Shown here one piece after another: positions 15,901-24,039 of a stretch of 35,194 nt of DNA. A program made the translations under genes and the position numbers. The notes below the pieces were generated by a model. That model saw nothing but the letters and a program-made list of their open reading frames with translations. It did not search any database and had not been told where the DNA came from. The stretch's first letter is position 1. Each line of letters begins with the position of its first letter. This stretch comes from Pseudodonghicola xiamenensis DSM 18339 (GTDB taxonomy: Bacteria; Pseudomonadota; Alphaproteobacteria; Rhodobacterales; Rhodobacteraceae), in NCBI RefSeq assembly GCF_000429365.1, contig NZ_AUBS01000035.1, positions 1-35,194 on the forward strand, written 5' to 3'.

Positions 15901-18585
15901 GTGATGCTGGCCCGGCGCGGCATGATCGGCGAACAGCTCGACGCCCTTCTTGCCGATCCTGTTACGGCTGACACCATGATCGCAGACACGCGACAGATTG
16001 GCCCCGCCCCGCAACCCGCCAATGCGCTCCGACTGCGCGCAAACAGACGTGACAGAACCGCCCCGCAGCGGGACGAGGCCAGGCCGCTATCCGACCGCCC
16101 GGACCTCGAGTTCTACAATGGCATAGGCGGGTTCGACCGGGAGGGACGAGAATATGTCATCCGCCTTGGCCCACCGGACACTACGCCTGCCCCATGGATC
16201 AACGTGATCGCCAATCCGGACTTCGGATTCCAGGTGTCGGCAAGCGGCAGCGGTTTTACCTGGGCCGAGAACAGCCGCGACAACCAGCTAACGCCTTGGT
16301 CCAATGATGCTGTGGCAGACCCTCCGGGCGAGGCAATCTATATCCGAGACGACGACAGCGGCGTGTTGTTTTCACCGACTGCGCGCCCTCTGCCGCTTTC
16401 TGCAGGGGCCGGTCCGCACATCGTGCGCCACGGCTTCGGCTACAGCCGGTTCGAGCATCAGGCGAATGGCATCGACTGCGAATTGGTACAGTTCGTGCCG
16501 CGCGCCGATCCGGTCAGGGTCTCGCGGCTGTTCCTGCGCAATACAGGGACGCAGCCCCGGAGGTTGAGCGTCGTCACCTATAGCGAACCCGTCATGGGTC
16601 AATCGCGCGCCGCCTCGGCCCCGTTCCTCGTGACCTCGCACGAGCCGGAAACTGGCGCGCTTCTGGTCCAGAATCCATGGAACACTACCTTTCCCGGCCG
16701 GGTGATGTTCGCGGCGCTCAACGCGCCTTCCGGTCCGGCCGAGGCCTGGACAGGAGATCGCACCGAATTTCTGGGCTCGGGCGGCAGCCATGCCGATCCC
16801 GCCGCACTACGCCGGGGCGCCGTCATGTCGGGGCGGGTCGGAGCGGGGCTCGATCCCTGCCTCGCGATGATGAAGACCCTGACCTTGGCCCCTGGCGAGA
16901 GCATTGAGCTCGTCCATCTTCTCGGCCAATGCGCAGACGCGGCGGCGGTCGTCCCGCTTCTGAAAAGGCTGCGGTCCGCCGACATGCAGGCCGAACTGGC
17001 CGCGGTACAGACCTATTGGGACGACACGCTGGGCGATCTCCGGATCGAGACGCCGGACCGGGCGATGGATATCATGGTCAACGGCTGGCTGCCCTATCAG
17101 GCGCTCGCCTGCCGGATCGAGGCGCGCGCGGCCTTCTACCAGGCCAGCGGCGCCTACGGGTTCCGCGACCAGCTGCAGGACAACATGGCCTTCATGCTGA
17201 CGCGCCCCGACCGCACCCGCGCGCATCTGCTGCGGGTCGCCGCCCGCCAGTTCCCGGAAGGCGACGTGCAGCACTGGTGGCTGCCGCATTCCGGCCAGGG
17301 GGTACGGACGCGCATTTCCGACGATTGCGTTTGGCTCGGCCATGCTGTCGCCGCCTATGTGACGAGTACGGGCGACAGGGCGATACTGGACGAACAGGTG
17401 CCCTTCCTCGAAGGGCATCGCCTCGGAGAGACCGAGCACGACGCGTTCTTCCTGCCCGACGATGCGGGCCACGGTGCGGCGCTGTTCGATCATTGCGCCC
17501 TGGGGCTGGACCGCGCACTCAGCCTGACCGGGGAGCACGGTCTGCCGCTGATCGGCAGCGGCGACTGGAACGACGGGATGAACCGCGTCGGCGCCGCCGG
17601 CCGCGGCGAAAGCGTCTGGCTGGGCTGGCTGCTGCTGCAGACGCTCGGCGCCTTCGTGCCGCTTGCGGAAGAGCGCGATCCGGCCCGGGCACGGCGCTGG
17701 CTCGAGCAGGCCGAAACGCTGCGCCTCTCCATGGAGACCCATACCTGGGATGGGGACTGGTACCGCCGCGCGACCTTCGATGACGGAACATGGCTGGGAG
17801 CGGCCGGCTCCCCGGCCTGTTGCATCGACTCGATCCCGCAAAGCTGGGCGGTGTTGTCCGGACAGGCAGATCGCGACCGCGCGCGGCGCGCGATGGAGTC
17901 CGTCGACAGCCTTCTGGTCGATCGCGAAAACGATCTGGCGCGGCTGTTCACGCCGCCCTTCGGGATCGGTCCCGACTCGGGCTCGCAGGATCCGGGCTAC
18001 ATCGCCGGCTATCCGCCGGGGCTGCGCGAGAATGGCGGGCAATACAGCCATGCCGCGATGTGGGCCATTCTGGCCTGGGCGCGACTGGGGGATGGAGCGC
18101 GCGCTGCGGAGCTCTTCGCGATGCTCAATCCGATCAATCACGCCCGGTCGCCTGAGGACGTACAGCGCTACAGGACGGAACCTTATGCGGTCGCCGCCGA
18201 TGTCTATTCCGTTGCCCCGCATATCGGACGCGGCGGCTGGAGCTGGTACACGGGCGCGGCCGCCTGGATGCACCGTGCGGCCATCGAAGGCATCCTCGGC
18301 GTGACCCGGGACGGAGACCGTCTGCGGATCGCCCCCACCATGCCACCCGACTGGCCGGGATTTTCCATGATGCTGAGGGTGGCGGGCACGTCGTGCAGGA
18401 TCCGGATCGAGAGAGCGGATCATCCGAGAGCCACGCTGGATGGCCACCCCATCACGGCCGGGCCGGTGGTGTTCCTGCCCCTCGACGGCGGGTCTCACGA
18501 CCTGAACCTGACTCTCGGCCCCCTTGTGTCGACCGAGACGTCAGCCGAAATCGACAGTTCTGTGCTCCCGATCCCGCCGGATTGA
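9961..18585 (+). CDS. ndvB: Cyclic beta-1,2-glucan synthase (NdvB/ChvB/Cgs type)
   Basis: A 2874-aa giant, matching the usual 2800-2900 aa of NdvB/ChvB/Cgs. These inner-membrane enzymes make periplasmic cyclic beta-1,2-glucan from UDP-glucose, important for osmotic adaptation and host interaction. Membrane segments lie at about 410-480. They precede a GT84 glycosyltransferase part with LDSDTRMP (Asp634, Asp636), GEGSFTGKGIYDVD and HRWCRGDWQ (782-790). More membrane segments follow at about 813-985. A glycoamylase-like part (about 1000-1540) contains PWGISESGFNARD and SYMAHHQGM. The C-terminal GH94 phosphorylase part, which limits glucan length, has GFRDQLQDNM and GSGDWNDGMN (candidate catalytic Asp2535 or Asp2538). 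The ATG at 9961 has ACAGGA seven bases upstream; the frame is open 81 bases further. All domains seem intact. Confidence 0.95.
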   Translation: MRAWTLPQLNLRGTRTSPWKSVAPVRAELFGIERLEQHAASLAEVQRICASSPRVASLRQRLDDNATALRATRKACLSELASGKPIVPAAQWLVDNFHRVEAQVRDCRTDLPPSYYKLLPKLAQGPFHSYPRVFELIWAYVAHTDSHLDAPALSRFLRAYQQVRPLTIGELWAVPITLRLVLLENLRRLADQITFGQRMRLSADALADRLLEAGQTGIGMPADIGASEPLSEIFAAQLAKRLRDCDPVTTPAIGWLEDRLAKQGSNVDLAVRHAQERQGASNVTVRNVITSLRTIAETDWPELFESVSLVDAKLREHPGFSAMDFASRNLYRDALEDLARHSDYSELDLAEQVLATAVAAPEADGDWISEPEILRRSDPGWHLLAEGREAFERQIGYRYRGWHRPQVRPGLAGYLGSILCVTLGLLALSAWSLVALSGPSASWTMLALWLLAAVIPASAVAQLIVDRLVAWAVPATALPGLALESGVPSSLRTLVVVPTMLTNGAELTEQLEGLEVHYLSGAQGDVTFAILTDGLDAPGQHMPEDAPLVALIDVEVARLNQVYGAGPAGARFLHLHRDRRYNAAEQIWMGWERKRGKLHELNRLLRGADDTDYRTAEGHVPAVPPEVRYVLTLDSDTRMPRDAALRLIGKMAHPLNQPIFDTARSRVSAGHAILQPRITPALTPERHGTAFQRATSGPGGMDPYAAAASDVYQDLFGEGSFTGKGIYDVDVFQEAMAGRVPENALLSHDLLEGIFARAGLVSDVELIESFPDRQDLAARRIHRWCRGDWQLLPWLGREGGLGALGRVKVLDTLRRSLLAPATLVLLTLGWLLPGPAALLATALALVAMSLPAFLHAALSAVPHQRRLHMGNHLRLMQEDLSLAVLQTGLAVSFLADAAWRALDAIARTLWRLTVSRRHLLEWTTAASVSAAPRPDLRGFSRAMAPGILLGLSTTGLAGLAAPGALPLILPFAALWLAAPLIAFRVSQPSRAQPDAALTPQDAQELRLIARRTWHYFETFVTPEDSHLPPDNFQEQPHATLAHRTSPTNMGLYLLSTVTACDLGWIGLRQAASRIAATLGTMQALPRVKGHFYNWYDTRDGRVLDPPYVSSVDSGNLAGHLIALANACEDWAAHSGATPRQRSQGLTDLLDLVERDAERLMSPLSDSCSEAIGSLRDGLKQAEVNWPFLQRLAAKAERATPPPAAMPPHAPRWLSLLRDGLAEAATDAASTEADHAALAAELHRLGVQARGLAVDMDFGFLLDPERKLLSIGYSVHESSLDPSCYDLLASEARLASLFAVAKQDLPLRHWFRLGRTVTATRGGAVLVSWAGSMFEYLMPGLVMREPEGGQLGHTCRLVVERQIAYGRAQGVPWGISESGFNARDVDFNYQYSTFGVPGLGLKRGLAGDLVIAPYATGLAAMLDPGAARRNYDDLEAMGGLGLCGFYEALDFTPDRVLPGRRVAVVQSYMAHHQGMTIVAIANALTGGLMRQRFHHEPMIHASELLLQERLPRDIDRALPPLEDARPGGPTPSEADRGRRIAGPPGGPAVTHLMSNGRYAVMLTATGGSYSRWGDIALTRWREDATRDPHGAILHIRNLSDGSDQRFGPGAPDTADAQDVQFFEDHATFTARTGQLETVLDVLVSGEADAEVRRLSVTNGGRKPRELDVTSYVELTLADPASELAHPAFSRMFVQTEFLPEYGALIAWRRRRSPEQPEIWVAQFSVVEGTTVAPLQYDSDRNSAFGRDHDQTQPHFITDPAPLAGTTGTVLDPVFALRNRLLIAPGRTARILVWMVAADSREALMDLIDRHHDRSAYDRARTLAWTQAQVQLRHLGISPTEAADFQRLAAPVLYHDRRFRLPSAPLVRGAGRQSGLWRLAISGDLPIVVLRIDDPADIGQVRALLQAHEYWLGRQLGVDLVILNEHPASYVKDLQTAIDIALRSSHSRPGDDTRPAWGAVFALRSDLIAPDTRALLLAAARVVMLARRGMIGEQLDALLADPVTADTMIADTRQIGPAPQPANALRLRANRRDRTAPQRDEARPLSDRPDLEFYNGIGGFDREGREYVIRLGPPDTTPAPWINVIANPDFGFQVSASGSGFTWAENSRDNQLTPWSNDAVADPPGEAIYIRDDDSGVLFSPTARPLPLSAGAGPHIVRHGFGYSRFEHQANGIDCELVQFVPRADPVRVSRLFLRNTGTQPRRLSVVTYSEPVMGQSRAASAPFLVTSHEPETGALLVQNPWNTTFPGRVMFAALNAPSGPAEAWTGDRTEFLGSGGSHADPAALRRGAVMSGRVGAGLDPCLAMMKTLTLAPGESIELVHLLGQCADAAAVVPLLKRLRSADMQAELAAVQTYWDDTLGDLRIETPDRAMDIMVNGWLPYQALACRIEARAAFYQASGAYGFRDQLQDNMAFMLTRPDRTRAHLLRVAARQFPEGDVQHWWLPHSGQGVRTRISDDCVWLGHAVAAYVTSTGDRAILDEQVPFLEGHRLGETEHDAFFLPDDAGHGAALFDHCALGLDRALSLTGEHGLPLIGSGDWNDGMNRVGAAGRGESVWLGWLLLQTLGAFVPLAEERDPARARRWLEQAETLRLSMETHTWDGDWYRRATFDDGTWLGAAGSPACCIDSIPQSWAVLSGQADRDRARRAMESVDSLLVDRENDLARLFTPPFGIGPDSGSQDPGYIAGYPPGLRENGGQYSHAAMWAILAWARLGDGARAAELFAMLNPINHARSPEDVQRYRTEPYAVAADVYSVAPHIGRGGWSWYTGAAAWMHRAAIEGILGVTRDGDRLRIAPTMPPDWPGFSMMLRVAGTSCRIRIERADHPRATLDGHPITAGPVVFLPLDGGSHDLNLTLGPLVSTETSAEIDSSVLPIPPD

Positions 18586-18657
18586 CCGCCCGTCCAACCG
18601 TCGCCACTCAATCGACCCGACGCCGGGTGACCGCATTGCAGCCGAAAGGCACCTAAC

Positions 18658-19530
18658 GTGACCACGCTGACGACCTATCACAAGACCGAATACCGCTACG
18701 GCGAACCCGTTCTGCTTGGACCTCATCGGATGATGCTGCGCCCGCGCGAAGCCCGGGACCTGCGGCTGGTGTCGCATGAGATCACCCTCACGCCCCATGC
18801 CGATATCACCTGGGCCCATGACGTTGCGGGCAATGCGGTCGCCACGGCACAGTTTAATCAGCCGAGCGACCATCTGATCATCGAAAGCCGTGCCACGGTC
18901 GATCTGACCGCCGCGGTCTGGCCGGTATTCGCCATAGCGGCGGAGGCAATCAGTTTTCCCTTCCTTTATTCAGGCGACGATTGGGCCGACCTCGGCGCCC
19001 TGACGGCACCACAATATCCCGACCCTGACGGCAAGTTTTCCAGCTGGGTCGAGGCCTTCATCCTTAAGCGCCCCACGGATACGTTGTCTCTGCTCAAGGA
19101 TATCGCCAACGGGGTGTCGACGCAGATCGCATATCAGGGGCGAGAGATGGAAGGGACACAGTCGCCGCTGGAAACACTTTCCCGCGGTTGGGGCTCATGC
19201 CGTGACTTTGCGGTGTTGTTTGCCGAAGCCGCGCGCATGCTCAGCTTCGGGGCCCGCATCGTTTCCGGCTACCTCTTTGATCCCGAAACGCGCCTTGTCG
19301 GGTCCGAAGGGGCGGGTTCTACCCATGCCTGGGCCGAAGTGTTCGTTCCCGGTGCCGGGTGGGTCGCGTTCGACCCTACAAACCGGAGCGTCGGATCAAA
19401 GAACCTCATTCCCGTGGCGGTCGCCCGTGGCATTCATCAGGTCGTCCCGGTCACCGGGAGCTTCACGGGGCGGGGAAACACCCAGCGATGCATGACCGTC
19501 GAGGTGCACCACGCGGTCATCGAATACTGA
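18658..19530 (+). CDS. Transglutaminase-like family protein with intact catalytic triad
   Basis: A 290-aa protein starting with GTG, 72 bases after ndvB, with AAAGG before it. The N-terminal half is the beta-rich region found in bacterial transglutaminase-like proteins (YRYGEPVLLGPHRMMLRPR). The C-terminal half carries a complete papain-like triad: Cys181 in GWGSCRDF, His223 in STHAWAEVF and Asp239 in AFDPTNR. No signal peptide is visible. Members of this broad family may be peptidases, amidases or cross-linking enzymes, and the substrate cannot be inferred here. Its place directly behind ndvB on the same strand suggests shared expression. A second, different family member lies at 28766-29572. 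Confidence 0.88.
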   Translation: MTTLTTYHKTEYRYGEPVLLGPHRMMLRPREARDLRLVSHEITLTPHADITWAHDVAGNAVATAQFNQPSDHLIIESRATVDLTAAVWPVFAIAAEAISFPFLYSGDDWADLGALTAPQYPDPDGKFSSWVEAFILKRPTDTLSLLKDIANGVSTQIAYQGREMEGTQSPLETLSRGWGSCRDFAVLFAEAARMLSFGARIVSGYLFDPETRLVGSEGAGSTHAWAEVFVPGAGWVAFDPTNRSVGSKNLIPVAVARGIHQVVPVTGSFTGRGNTQRCMTVEVHHAVIEY

Positions 19531-19663
19531 TCACCGCGACCCCGGTCCGCGGCGACCGATCGAGGAGGGCCCTGCGCCAGCCTTCGAGGCAGAGCGAGAA
19601 CGAAAGACCACATATTGCACGACGTCAGGACCTCTCCGCCGTCAATGCACTGGAGACCCCGGA

Positions 19664-21445
19664 ATGACACACCTGTACCCCTTTGAGCCTTATCTTGCGC
19701 TCGCGCTTCTTCTGGTTCTCTTCGCGGGCTTCCTCTACGAGCGGTTCGCCCCCGAGGTGACGGCCGCAGCGGTCGCTGCGTTGTTTGTCGTTTTTGGACT
19801 GGTGCCGCAAGACACTGTTCTATCGGTTTTTTCAAATCCCGCACCGATCACCATCGCCGCGATGTTTATCCTCAGCGGCGCCCTCGTCCGCACCGGGTTG
19901 CTCGATGCGTTGGCAAACCGGGTCGTCGTCGCCGCCGGCCAGCGCCCCATTGCGGCTACCGGCGTGTTTCTGGCTTCGACCCTCGTGGCCTCGGCGCTCA
20001 TGAACAACACACCTGTCGTCCTCGTGCTGATCCCGGTCGCCATAAGACTGGCCCAAAGCCTCGGCCTCGCAGCGACGCGTCTGTTGATCCCGCTCTCTTA
20101 CATGGCGGTGCTCGGCGGGACCTGCACGCTGATCGGAACCTCGACCAATCTGCTGGTCGATGGCGTTGCCAGAGAGATCGGGCTGGCGCCCTTCTCAATT
20201 CTGGAAATCACACCGGTCGGTCTGGTGGCCGCGGCCACCGGCGGATTGACCCTGCTGCTACTCGGACCGCTCCTGCTTCCCAACCGCAAGGATCAGACGG
20301 ATCTGGGTGCGGCAGGTGAGGCGGATTTCCTGACCGAGTTGCGTCCAAAGGATGATTTCTGGGGACTGGGCCACTCCTTGGGAGACATCGATGATCTGAC
20401 CCGTCCGGGTGTGACTGTGGTCGGAATACGTTCCGGTGCAGAGGTTAGACGTGACGACGTGCTCGATCACATCCTTGCCGCTGGTGACCGGCTGATCGCA
20501 GTTATCCGCACCTCCGAACTTCTGACCTTGAGAAACCGGAAAGGATGGGATGTCGGACTGCGTCAGGGACCGACAGCCAGGGAAAACTCAGAAACCACAG
20601 TCGCAGAGGCGATCGTCACGCTCTCGCATCGCAGCCGCGGTGTACGGATCGCGCAACTGACCATCGGGTTCAGGTATGGCATGCGTGTCCTGGGCGCACA
20701 TCGCCATGGGGAAAGCCTTGGCCCCGACCTCTCGACCACGCTCCTCAGACCAGCGGACAAACTGCTACTGGAGGGAACCGACGAAAGCTACGACCGCCTG
20801 ATCGAGGCGGGGGACCTGGCTGGCGTCACGATGGCCGGAGGGCGCCCCTTTCGACGCGGCAAGGCCCCGCTTGCGCTTGCGGCACTGTTTGCAGTGGTGG
20901 CCCTGGCCGCCATCGGTGTGGCGGACATCAGCCTTGTCTCCCTCGTCGCCGTGGCCTTCATCCTCATCCTGCGCTGCATCGACAACGATGAGGCCTGGAG
21001 TTCCATCGACGCGGGCGTGCTCGTTCTGATCTTCTCGATGCTGGTGGTTGGTGCGGGGCTGCAGCACTCGGGCGCGATTGCCTTGATCGTCGGTGCCATT
21101 GCCCCGCCGCTTGCGGACATGCCCCCGATCATCGCCCTGGCCGCGGTCTATCTGCTCGCTTCGACCTTGACGGAGGCGGTCACCAACAGTGCGGTCGCGG
21201 TCGTCGTGACCCCTCTGGCGATCGGACTGGCGGACCAGATCGGGGTTGATCCACGCCCCTTCGTTGTCGCAGTCATGTTCGGAGCGAGCGCAAGCTTCGC
21301 GACCCCGATCGGCTATCAGACCAACACACTGGTCTATGGTGCGGGCAACTACAAGTTCACGGACTTCATCAAGATCGGTCTTCCAATGAACATCATCGTA
21401 GGGGCCGCCGCAGTTCTGACAATTCCGGTGTTCTTTCCCTTCTAA
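19664..21445 (+). CDS. SLC13/DASS-type membrane transporter with TrkA-C domains
   Basis: A 593-aa membrane protein. About six hydrophobic segments fill residues 1-205, including MNNTPVV and GTSTNLLVDG, which resemble the Asn-containing substrate and sodium sites of SLC13-type carriers. Residues about 215-380 are hydrophilic and read as two TrkA-C (RCK-C) regulatory domains (DLTRPGVTVVGIRSGAEV and IAQLTIGFRYGMRVLG). The second membrane half has TEAVTNSAVAVVVTPLA and ATPIGYQTNTLVYG, the matching repeat of the transport sites. Such proteins move sulfate, dicarboxylates or other anions with sodium; the substrate is not predictable here. It is separated from the transglutaminase gene by 133 bases and converges on the Crp-family gene. 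Confidence 0.88.
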   Translation: MTHLYPFEPYLALALLLVLFAGFLYERFAPEVTAAAVAALFVVFGLVPQDTVLSVFSNPAPITIAAMFILSGALVRTGLLDALANRVVVAAGQRPIAATGVFLASTLVASALMNNTPVVLVLIPVAIRLAQSLGLAATRLLIPLSYMAVLGGTCTLIGTSTNLLVDGVAREIGLAPFSILEITPVGLVAAATGGLTLLLLGPLLLPNRKDQTDLGAAGEADFLTELRPKDDFWGLGHSLGDIDDLTRPGVTVVGIRSGAEVRRDDVLDHILAAGDRLIAVIRTSELLTLRNRKGWDVGLRQGPTARENSETTVAEAIVTLSHRSRGVRIAQLTIGFRYGMRVLGAHRHGESLGPDLSTTLLRPADKLLLEGTDESYDRLIEAGDLAGVTMAGGRPFRRGKAPLALAALFAVVALAAIGVADISLVSLVAVAFILILRCIDNDEAWSSIDAGVLVLIFSMLVVGAGLQHSGAIALIVGAIAPPLADMPPIIALAAVYLLASTLTEAVTNSAVAVVVTPLAIGLADQIGVDPRPFVVAVMFGASASFATPIGYQTNTLVYGAGNYKFTDFIKIGLPMNIIVGAAAVLTIPVFFPF

Positions 21446-21601
21446 AACAGCCGCTGAATGGCCTGCTCCTGGATTCCTAGACAGCAGGGCAGGAAGCCGA
21501 GATGAACCTGGAACCCGACGCCGCCAAACACGCGTTTGAGTGGCATTCCGGCGTCTGTCGCGACCTCCTGAGACGCTTGCTGAAGACTGAGGGCGACTCT
21601 G

Positions 21602-22336
21602 TCATTTCAAAAGCGGTCCGGTCTGATCCAGATACGCCGGATCGAACCCGGCAAGCTCCGCCAGCCCGCTGTAGTCGTGAAATGCCACGTGACCGTCGCG
21701 GAAAGTCACCAGACCGCGTTCACGCAATTGCCGCAACACACGGTTCACATGGACTGCGCTCAATCCAAGCGCGTCGGCAAGGTGATATTGTGTGAGCGGG
21801 CAGTCGTACCCCTCCTTGCTCCCCATGCCTACCAGAGCCAGCCGCGATCCCAACTCCAGCAGGAAATGCGCCATCCGTGCTCCCGCGTCCCGCCGCCCAA
21901 TCCCGACGAGATGTTCAACCACCATCGCCTCATCCCGCGATGCCGCCCAAAGGATGGCCGTTGCGAGCCGCGGTGTCTGCGCGAACGCCTCGAGCAGATC
22001 GCCCGTCAAGACTTCTGCAGCCTCTACGTCCACGATTGGCTCGAAACTGTGGTCCGAGGTACGCAAAAGCACGCTTCGCAATCCCAGAAAATCGCCCGGC
22101 ACCTGAAAATCAACGATCTGCCGCGTTCCGTCCGGCTGGATCTTGTAGGAGCAGACCCAGCCCGCGGACAGGATGTAGGCGGCCTGATCCGATTGTCCCT
22201 GATGGGCCATGTCTCGCCCGGCGACAAAAGACCGCCGACGCCCGTGCAGACGCGCCAGCGCCGCAAGTTCGGCCTCTGACAAAGCGACAAATGCCGAGAG
22301 TTTTCGGGTGAGCGGACTTGCCGCAGCCGCTGTCAT
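21602..22336 (-). CDS. Crp/Fnr-family transcription regulator
   Basis: A 244-aa protein with an N-terminal cyclic-nucleotide-binding-type beta barrel (about 15-130), a long dimerisation helix, and a C-terminal helix-turn-helix around LTQYHLADALGLSAVHVNRVLRQL. It lacks the N-terminal cysteine cluster of FNR, having only single cysteines in WVCSYK and YDCPLT, so a 4Fe-4S oxygen sensor is unlikely. The ATG follows AAGGAAAGGGTC, a strong ribosome site. It is the only dedicated regulator in the cargo and is divergent from the 22486-23944 genes, with a 149-base shared promoter region. It is a natural candidate for controlling the cluster; this is inference. The signal it senses is unknown. Confidence 0.92.
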   Translation of the reverse strand: MTAAAASPLTRKLSAFVALSEAELAALARLHGRRRSFVAGRDMAHQGQSDQAAYILSAGWVCSYKIQPDGTRQIVDFQVPGDFLGLRSVLLRTSDHSFEPIVDVEAAEVLTGDLLEAFAQTPRLATAILWAASRDEAMVVEHLVGIGRRDAGARMAHFLLELGSRLALVGMGSKEGYDCPLTQYHLADALGLSAVHVNRVLRQLRERGLVTFRDGHVAFHDYSGLAELAGFDPAYLDQTGPLLK

Positions 22337-22485
22337 GACCCTTTCCTTTCGGTTGCGGGGATATGTCGAGACTGGCTCATGGACTGCTCTCGATCAGTCC
22401 AGCATAGAGCATTTCATGCAAGAAAGGGGAACACATCAGGCACGCTGCACCGTCAGATTGTGACGCGATGAAAGGAACACACCGG

Positions 22486-22728
22486 ATGCCTACGTCGAAC
22501 GACGCTTCTGGACTGGCCGCCCTGTCGATCTGCGAGTCACTTCTGTTGGCCATGAACGATCGCGGATTGCTGCCGGAGAACGAGATCGTCGGAGTTCTCC
22601 GCGACGCCGCGGCCATCCATGAGAACACCATCGACACTGAGCCTGACGCGGAAATTCACCGGGTCGCGGCGGCCCTGATCAATCAGATCATCACTCAGGG
22701 CAATTCGGTGCACCGACCACCAGCATGA
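22486..22728 (+). CDS. Small conserved protein of unknown function (80 aa)
   Basis: The start at 22486 follows AAAGGA at 9-10 bases; an in-frame ATG at 22468 has no ribosome site. The product has a helical core, LSICESLLLAMNDRGLLPENEI, then VGVLRDAAAIHEN, and no membrane segment. I recognise this pattern from small hypothetical proteins of alphaproteobacteria, but no function is known to me. It is the first gene of a plus-strand series leading to the desaturase 31 bases downstream and NhaA, and is divergent from the Crp-family gene. Confidence 0.75.
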   Translation: MPTSNDASGLAALSICESLLLAMNDRGLLPENEIVGVLRDAAAIHENTIDTEPDAEIHRVAAALINQIITQGNSVHRPPA

Positions 22729-22759
22729 TGCATTCAATCGTAGAGGATCTGCATCACCC

Positions 22760-23944
22760 ATGACGTTTTCGTCCCGCTCAGATAACAAGCAGCCTCAACG
22801 GCATGGCCGACAGGACGCTACGGCGAACAAAAGAGGCGAACATGGCAACTCCGGACCCGACCTACAGGATGCCGGATCACACGCGGAGGCGGTCAAAAGT
22901 GCTGGCCATTCTTCCGCCGAGACCGACCGCGCATCGAAGCAGTCGCAGTTCACCCCATCGGACTGGACACGAACGCTGGCGGCGTATCGACAACCTATCC
23001 CGTCGCGTAGCGTTTTCGAACTCACCATTACACTCGCGCCATTCGTGGCGCTCTGGGCTGTCGCCTCGTGGGCGCTGTCGATCAGCACCGCGTTGGCAAT
23101 CATTCTGGCGCTAGCGAATGCGGCCTTTCTCGTCCGTCTGTTCATGTTCCAGCATGATTGCGGTCACGGGTCGCTGTTCCGCAGCCGGTGCCTCTGCGAC
23201 TGGATCGGGCGGGTGATCGGCGTTCTCACTCTGACCCCCTACGATGTCTGGCGCAAGACGCACGCGCTCCACCACGCCACGACCGGAAATCTGGACCATC
23301 GGGGTGTCGGAGACATACCAATCCTGACGGTCAGCGAATATCAGGACAAGAGCCGACTTGGCCGGGCGGGCTATCGGCTGATCCGCAATCCGGTGTTCCT
23401 GTTCGGCGTGGTGCCGTTCTATACATTCTTCCTGCAAAACCGCCTGCCCGTGCACCTGATGCGATCCGGCTGGCGGTACTGGCTGAGCGCGATGGGCACA
23501 AACCTCGCCATTGGCCTTTCACTGATGACGATCATCTGGCTGGGCGGCTGGGATGTTCTGCTGTTCGTGTTCCTCCCGACGATGTTTCTGGCAGCGGTCA
23601 CCGGCATGTGGTTCTTTTACGTGCAGCATCAGTTCGAAGATACAAGCTGGCAGCACGACGGGGACTGGAACATTCAGGACGCGGCCCTGCACGGAAGTTC
23701 ACACTATGCGTTGCCCGGTATCCTGCGCTGGATCAGCGCAAACATCGGCGTTCACCATGTGCATCATCTGGCCAGCCGCATTCCCTTCTACCGTCTGGAC
23801 GAGGTTATCCGGAATCACGATGTCCTGGCGCAGACCAAGCGCATAACACTTTGGGAGAGCTTCCGCTGCGCGCGCCTCCACCTCTGGGACGAGCAACGCC
23901 ATAGACTTTTGTCGTTCGCGGAAGCTCGGGCGCTTTCTGCCTGA
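22760..23944 (+). CDS. Membrane fatty acid desaturase (DesA/omega-6 type)
   Basis: A 394-aa protein with three histidine boxes of acyl-lipid desaturases: HDCGH (132-136), HALHH (168-172) and HHVHH (332-336). Together they bind the di-iron centre. Hydrophobic segments lie at about 85-125 and 205-285. It would introduce double bonds into membrane lipid acyl chains, affecting fluidity under cold or osmotic stress; the bond position cannot be told from sequence alone. The first 65 residues are polar, low-complexity and unlike a desaturase. The ATG at 22760 has only a distant AGAGGA. An ATG in another frame at about 22842 has a better ribosome site (GAGGCGAAC), so the true start is uncertain. Transcription may run on into the nhaA leader. 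Confidence 0.9.
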   Translation: MTFSSRSDNKQPQRHGRQDATANKRGEHGNSGPDLQDAGSHAEAVKSAGHSSAETDRASKQSQFTPSDWTRTLAAYRQPIPSRSVFELTITLAPFVALWAVASWALSISTALAIILALANAAFLVRLFMFQHDCGHGSLFRSRCLCDWIGRVIGVLTLTPYDVWRKTHALHHATTGNLDHRGVGDIPILTVSEYQDKSRLGRAGYRLIRNPVFLFGVVPFYTFFLQNRLPVHLMRSGWRYWLSAMGTNLAIGLSLMTIIWLGGWDVLLFVFLPTMFLAAVTGMWFFYVQHQFEDTSWQHDGDWNIQDAALHGSSHYALPGILRWISANIGVHHVHHLASRIPFYRLDEVIRNHDVLAQTKRITLWESFRCARLHLWDEQRHRLLSFAEARALSA

Positions 23945-23961
23945 GACTGAGCGATTTGGCC

Positions 23962-24039
23962 GAGGGACAAGGAAACAGACCCTGGTTGCGTGTGCGGAGT
24001 CACTGTCCCTCTGAGTGGAAAAAAGGGGAAAACGGTCCA
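23962..24039 (+). promoter_or_regulatory. Candidate structured RNA leader (riboswitch-like) of nhaA
   Basis: An exact 8-bp stem GAGGGACA (23962-23969) / TGTCCCTC (24004-24011) closes two small inner pairings, AGG/CCT (23970-23972 with 23981-23983) and GTG/CAC (23990-23992 with 24001-24003). This gives a three-way junction rich in unpaired G and A. The tail holds AAGGGG, the nhaA ribosome site, which could pair with the exposed ACCCT. Two nhaA-associated RNA motifs, nhaA-I and nhaA-II, are known lithium/sodium-responsive riboswitches in proteobacteria. This leader fits that position and general design, but I cannot match it to a consensus without a covariance search. Confidence 0.55.

Noticed and set aside
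16807..18498. Long minus-strand open frame (563 codons) inside the glucan synthase gene
   Set aside because: It is antisense to the conserved GH94 part of ndvB; GC-rich genes often leave such frames open. The sequence has no recognisable domain.
21502..21601. Plus-strand start with AGGAA before it (MNLEPDAAKHAFEW) downstream of the SLC13-type gene
   Set aside because: The frame then runs antisense through the Crp-family gene with shadow-like composition; only about 30 codons are free, too little to support a gene.
22428..22454. GGAAC and CGTC resembling an EcfG-type stress promoter before the 22486 gene
   Set aside because: The spacing is 18 bases instead of the usual 16-17 and the -10 differs from CGTT; too weak to claim.
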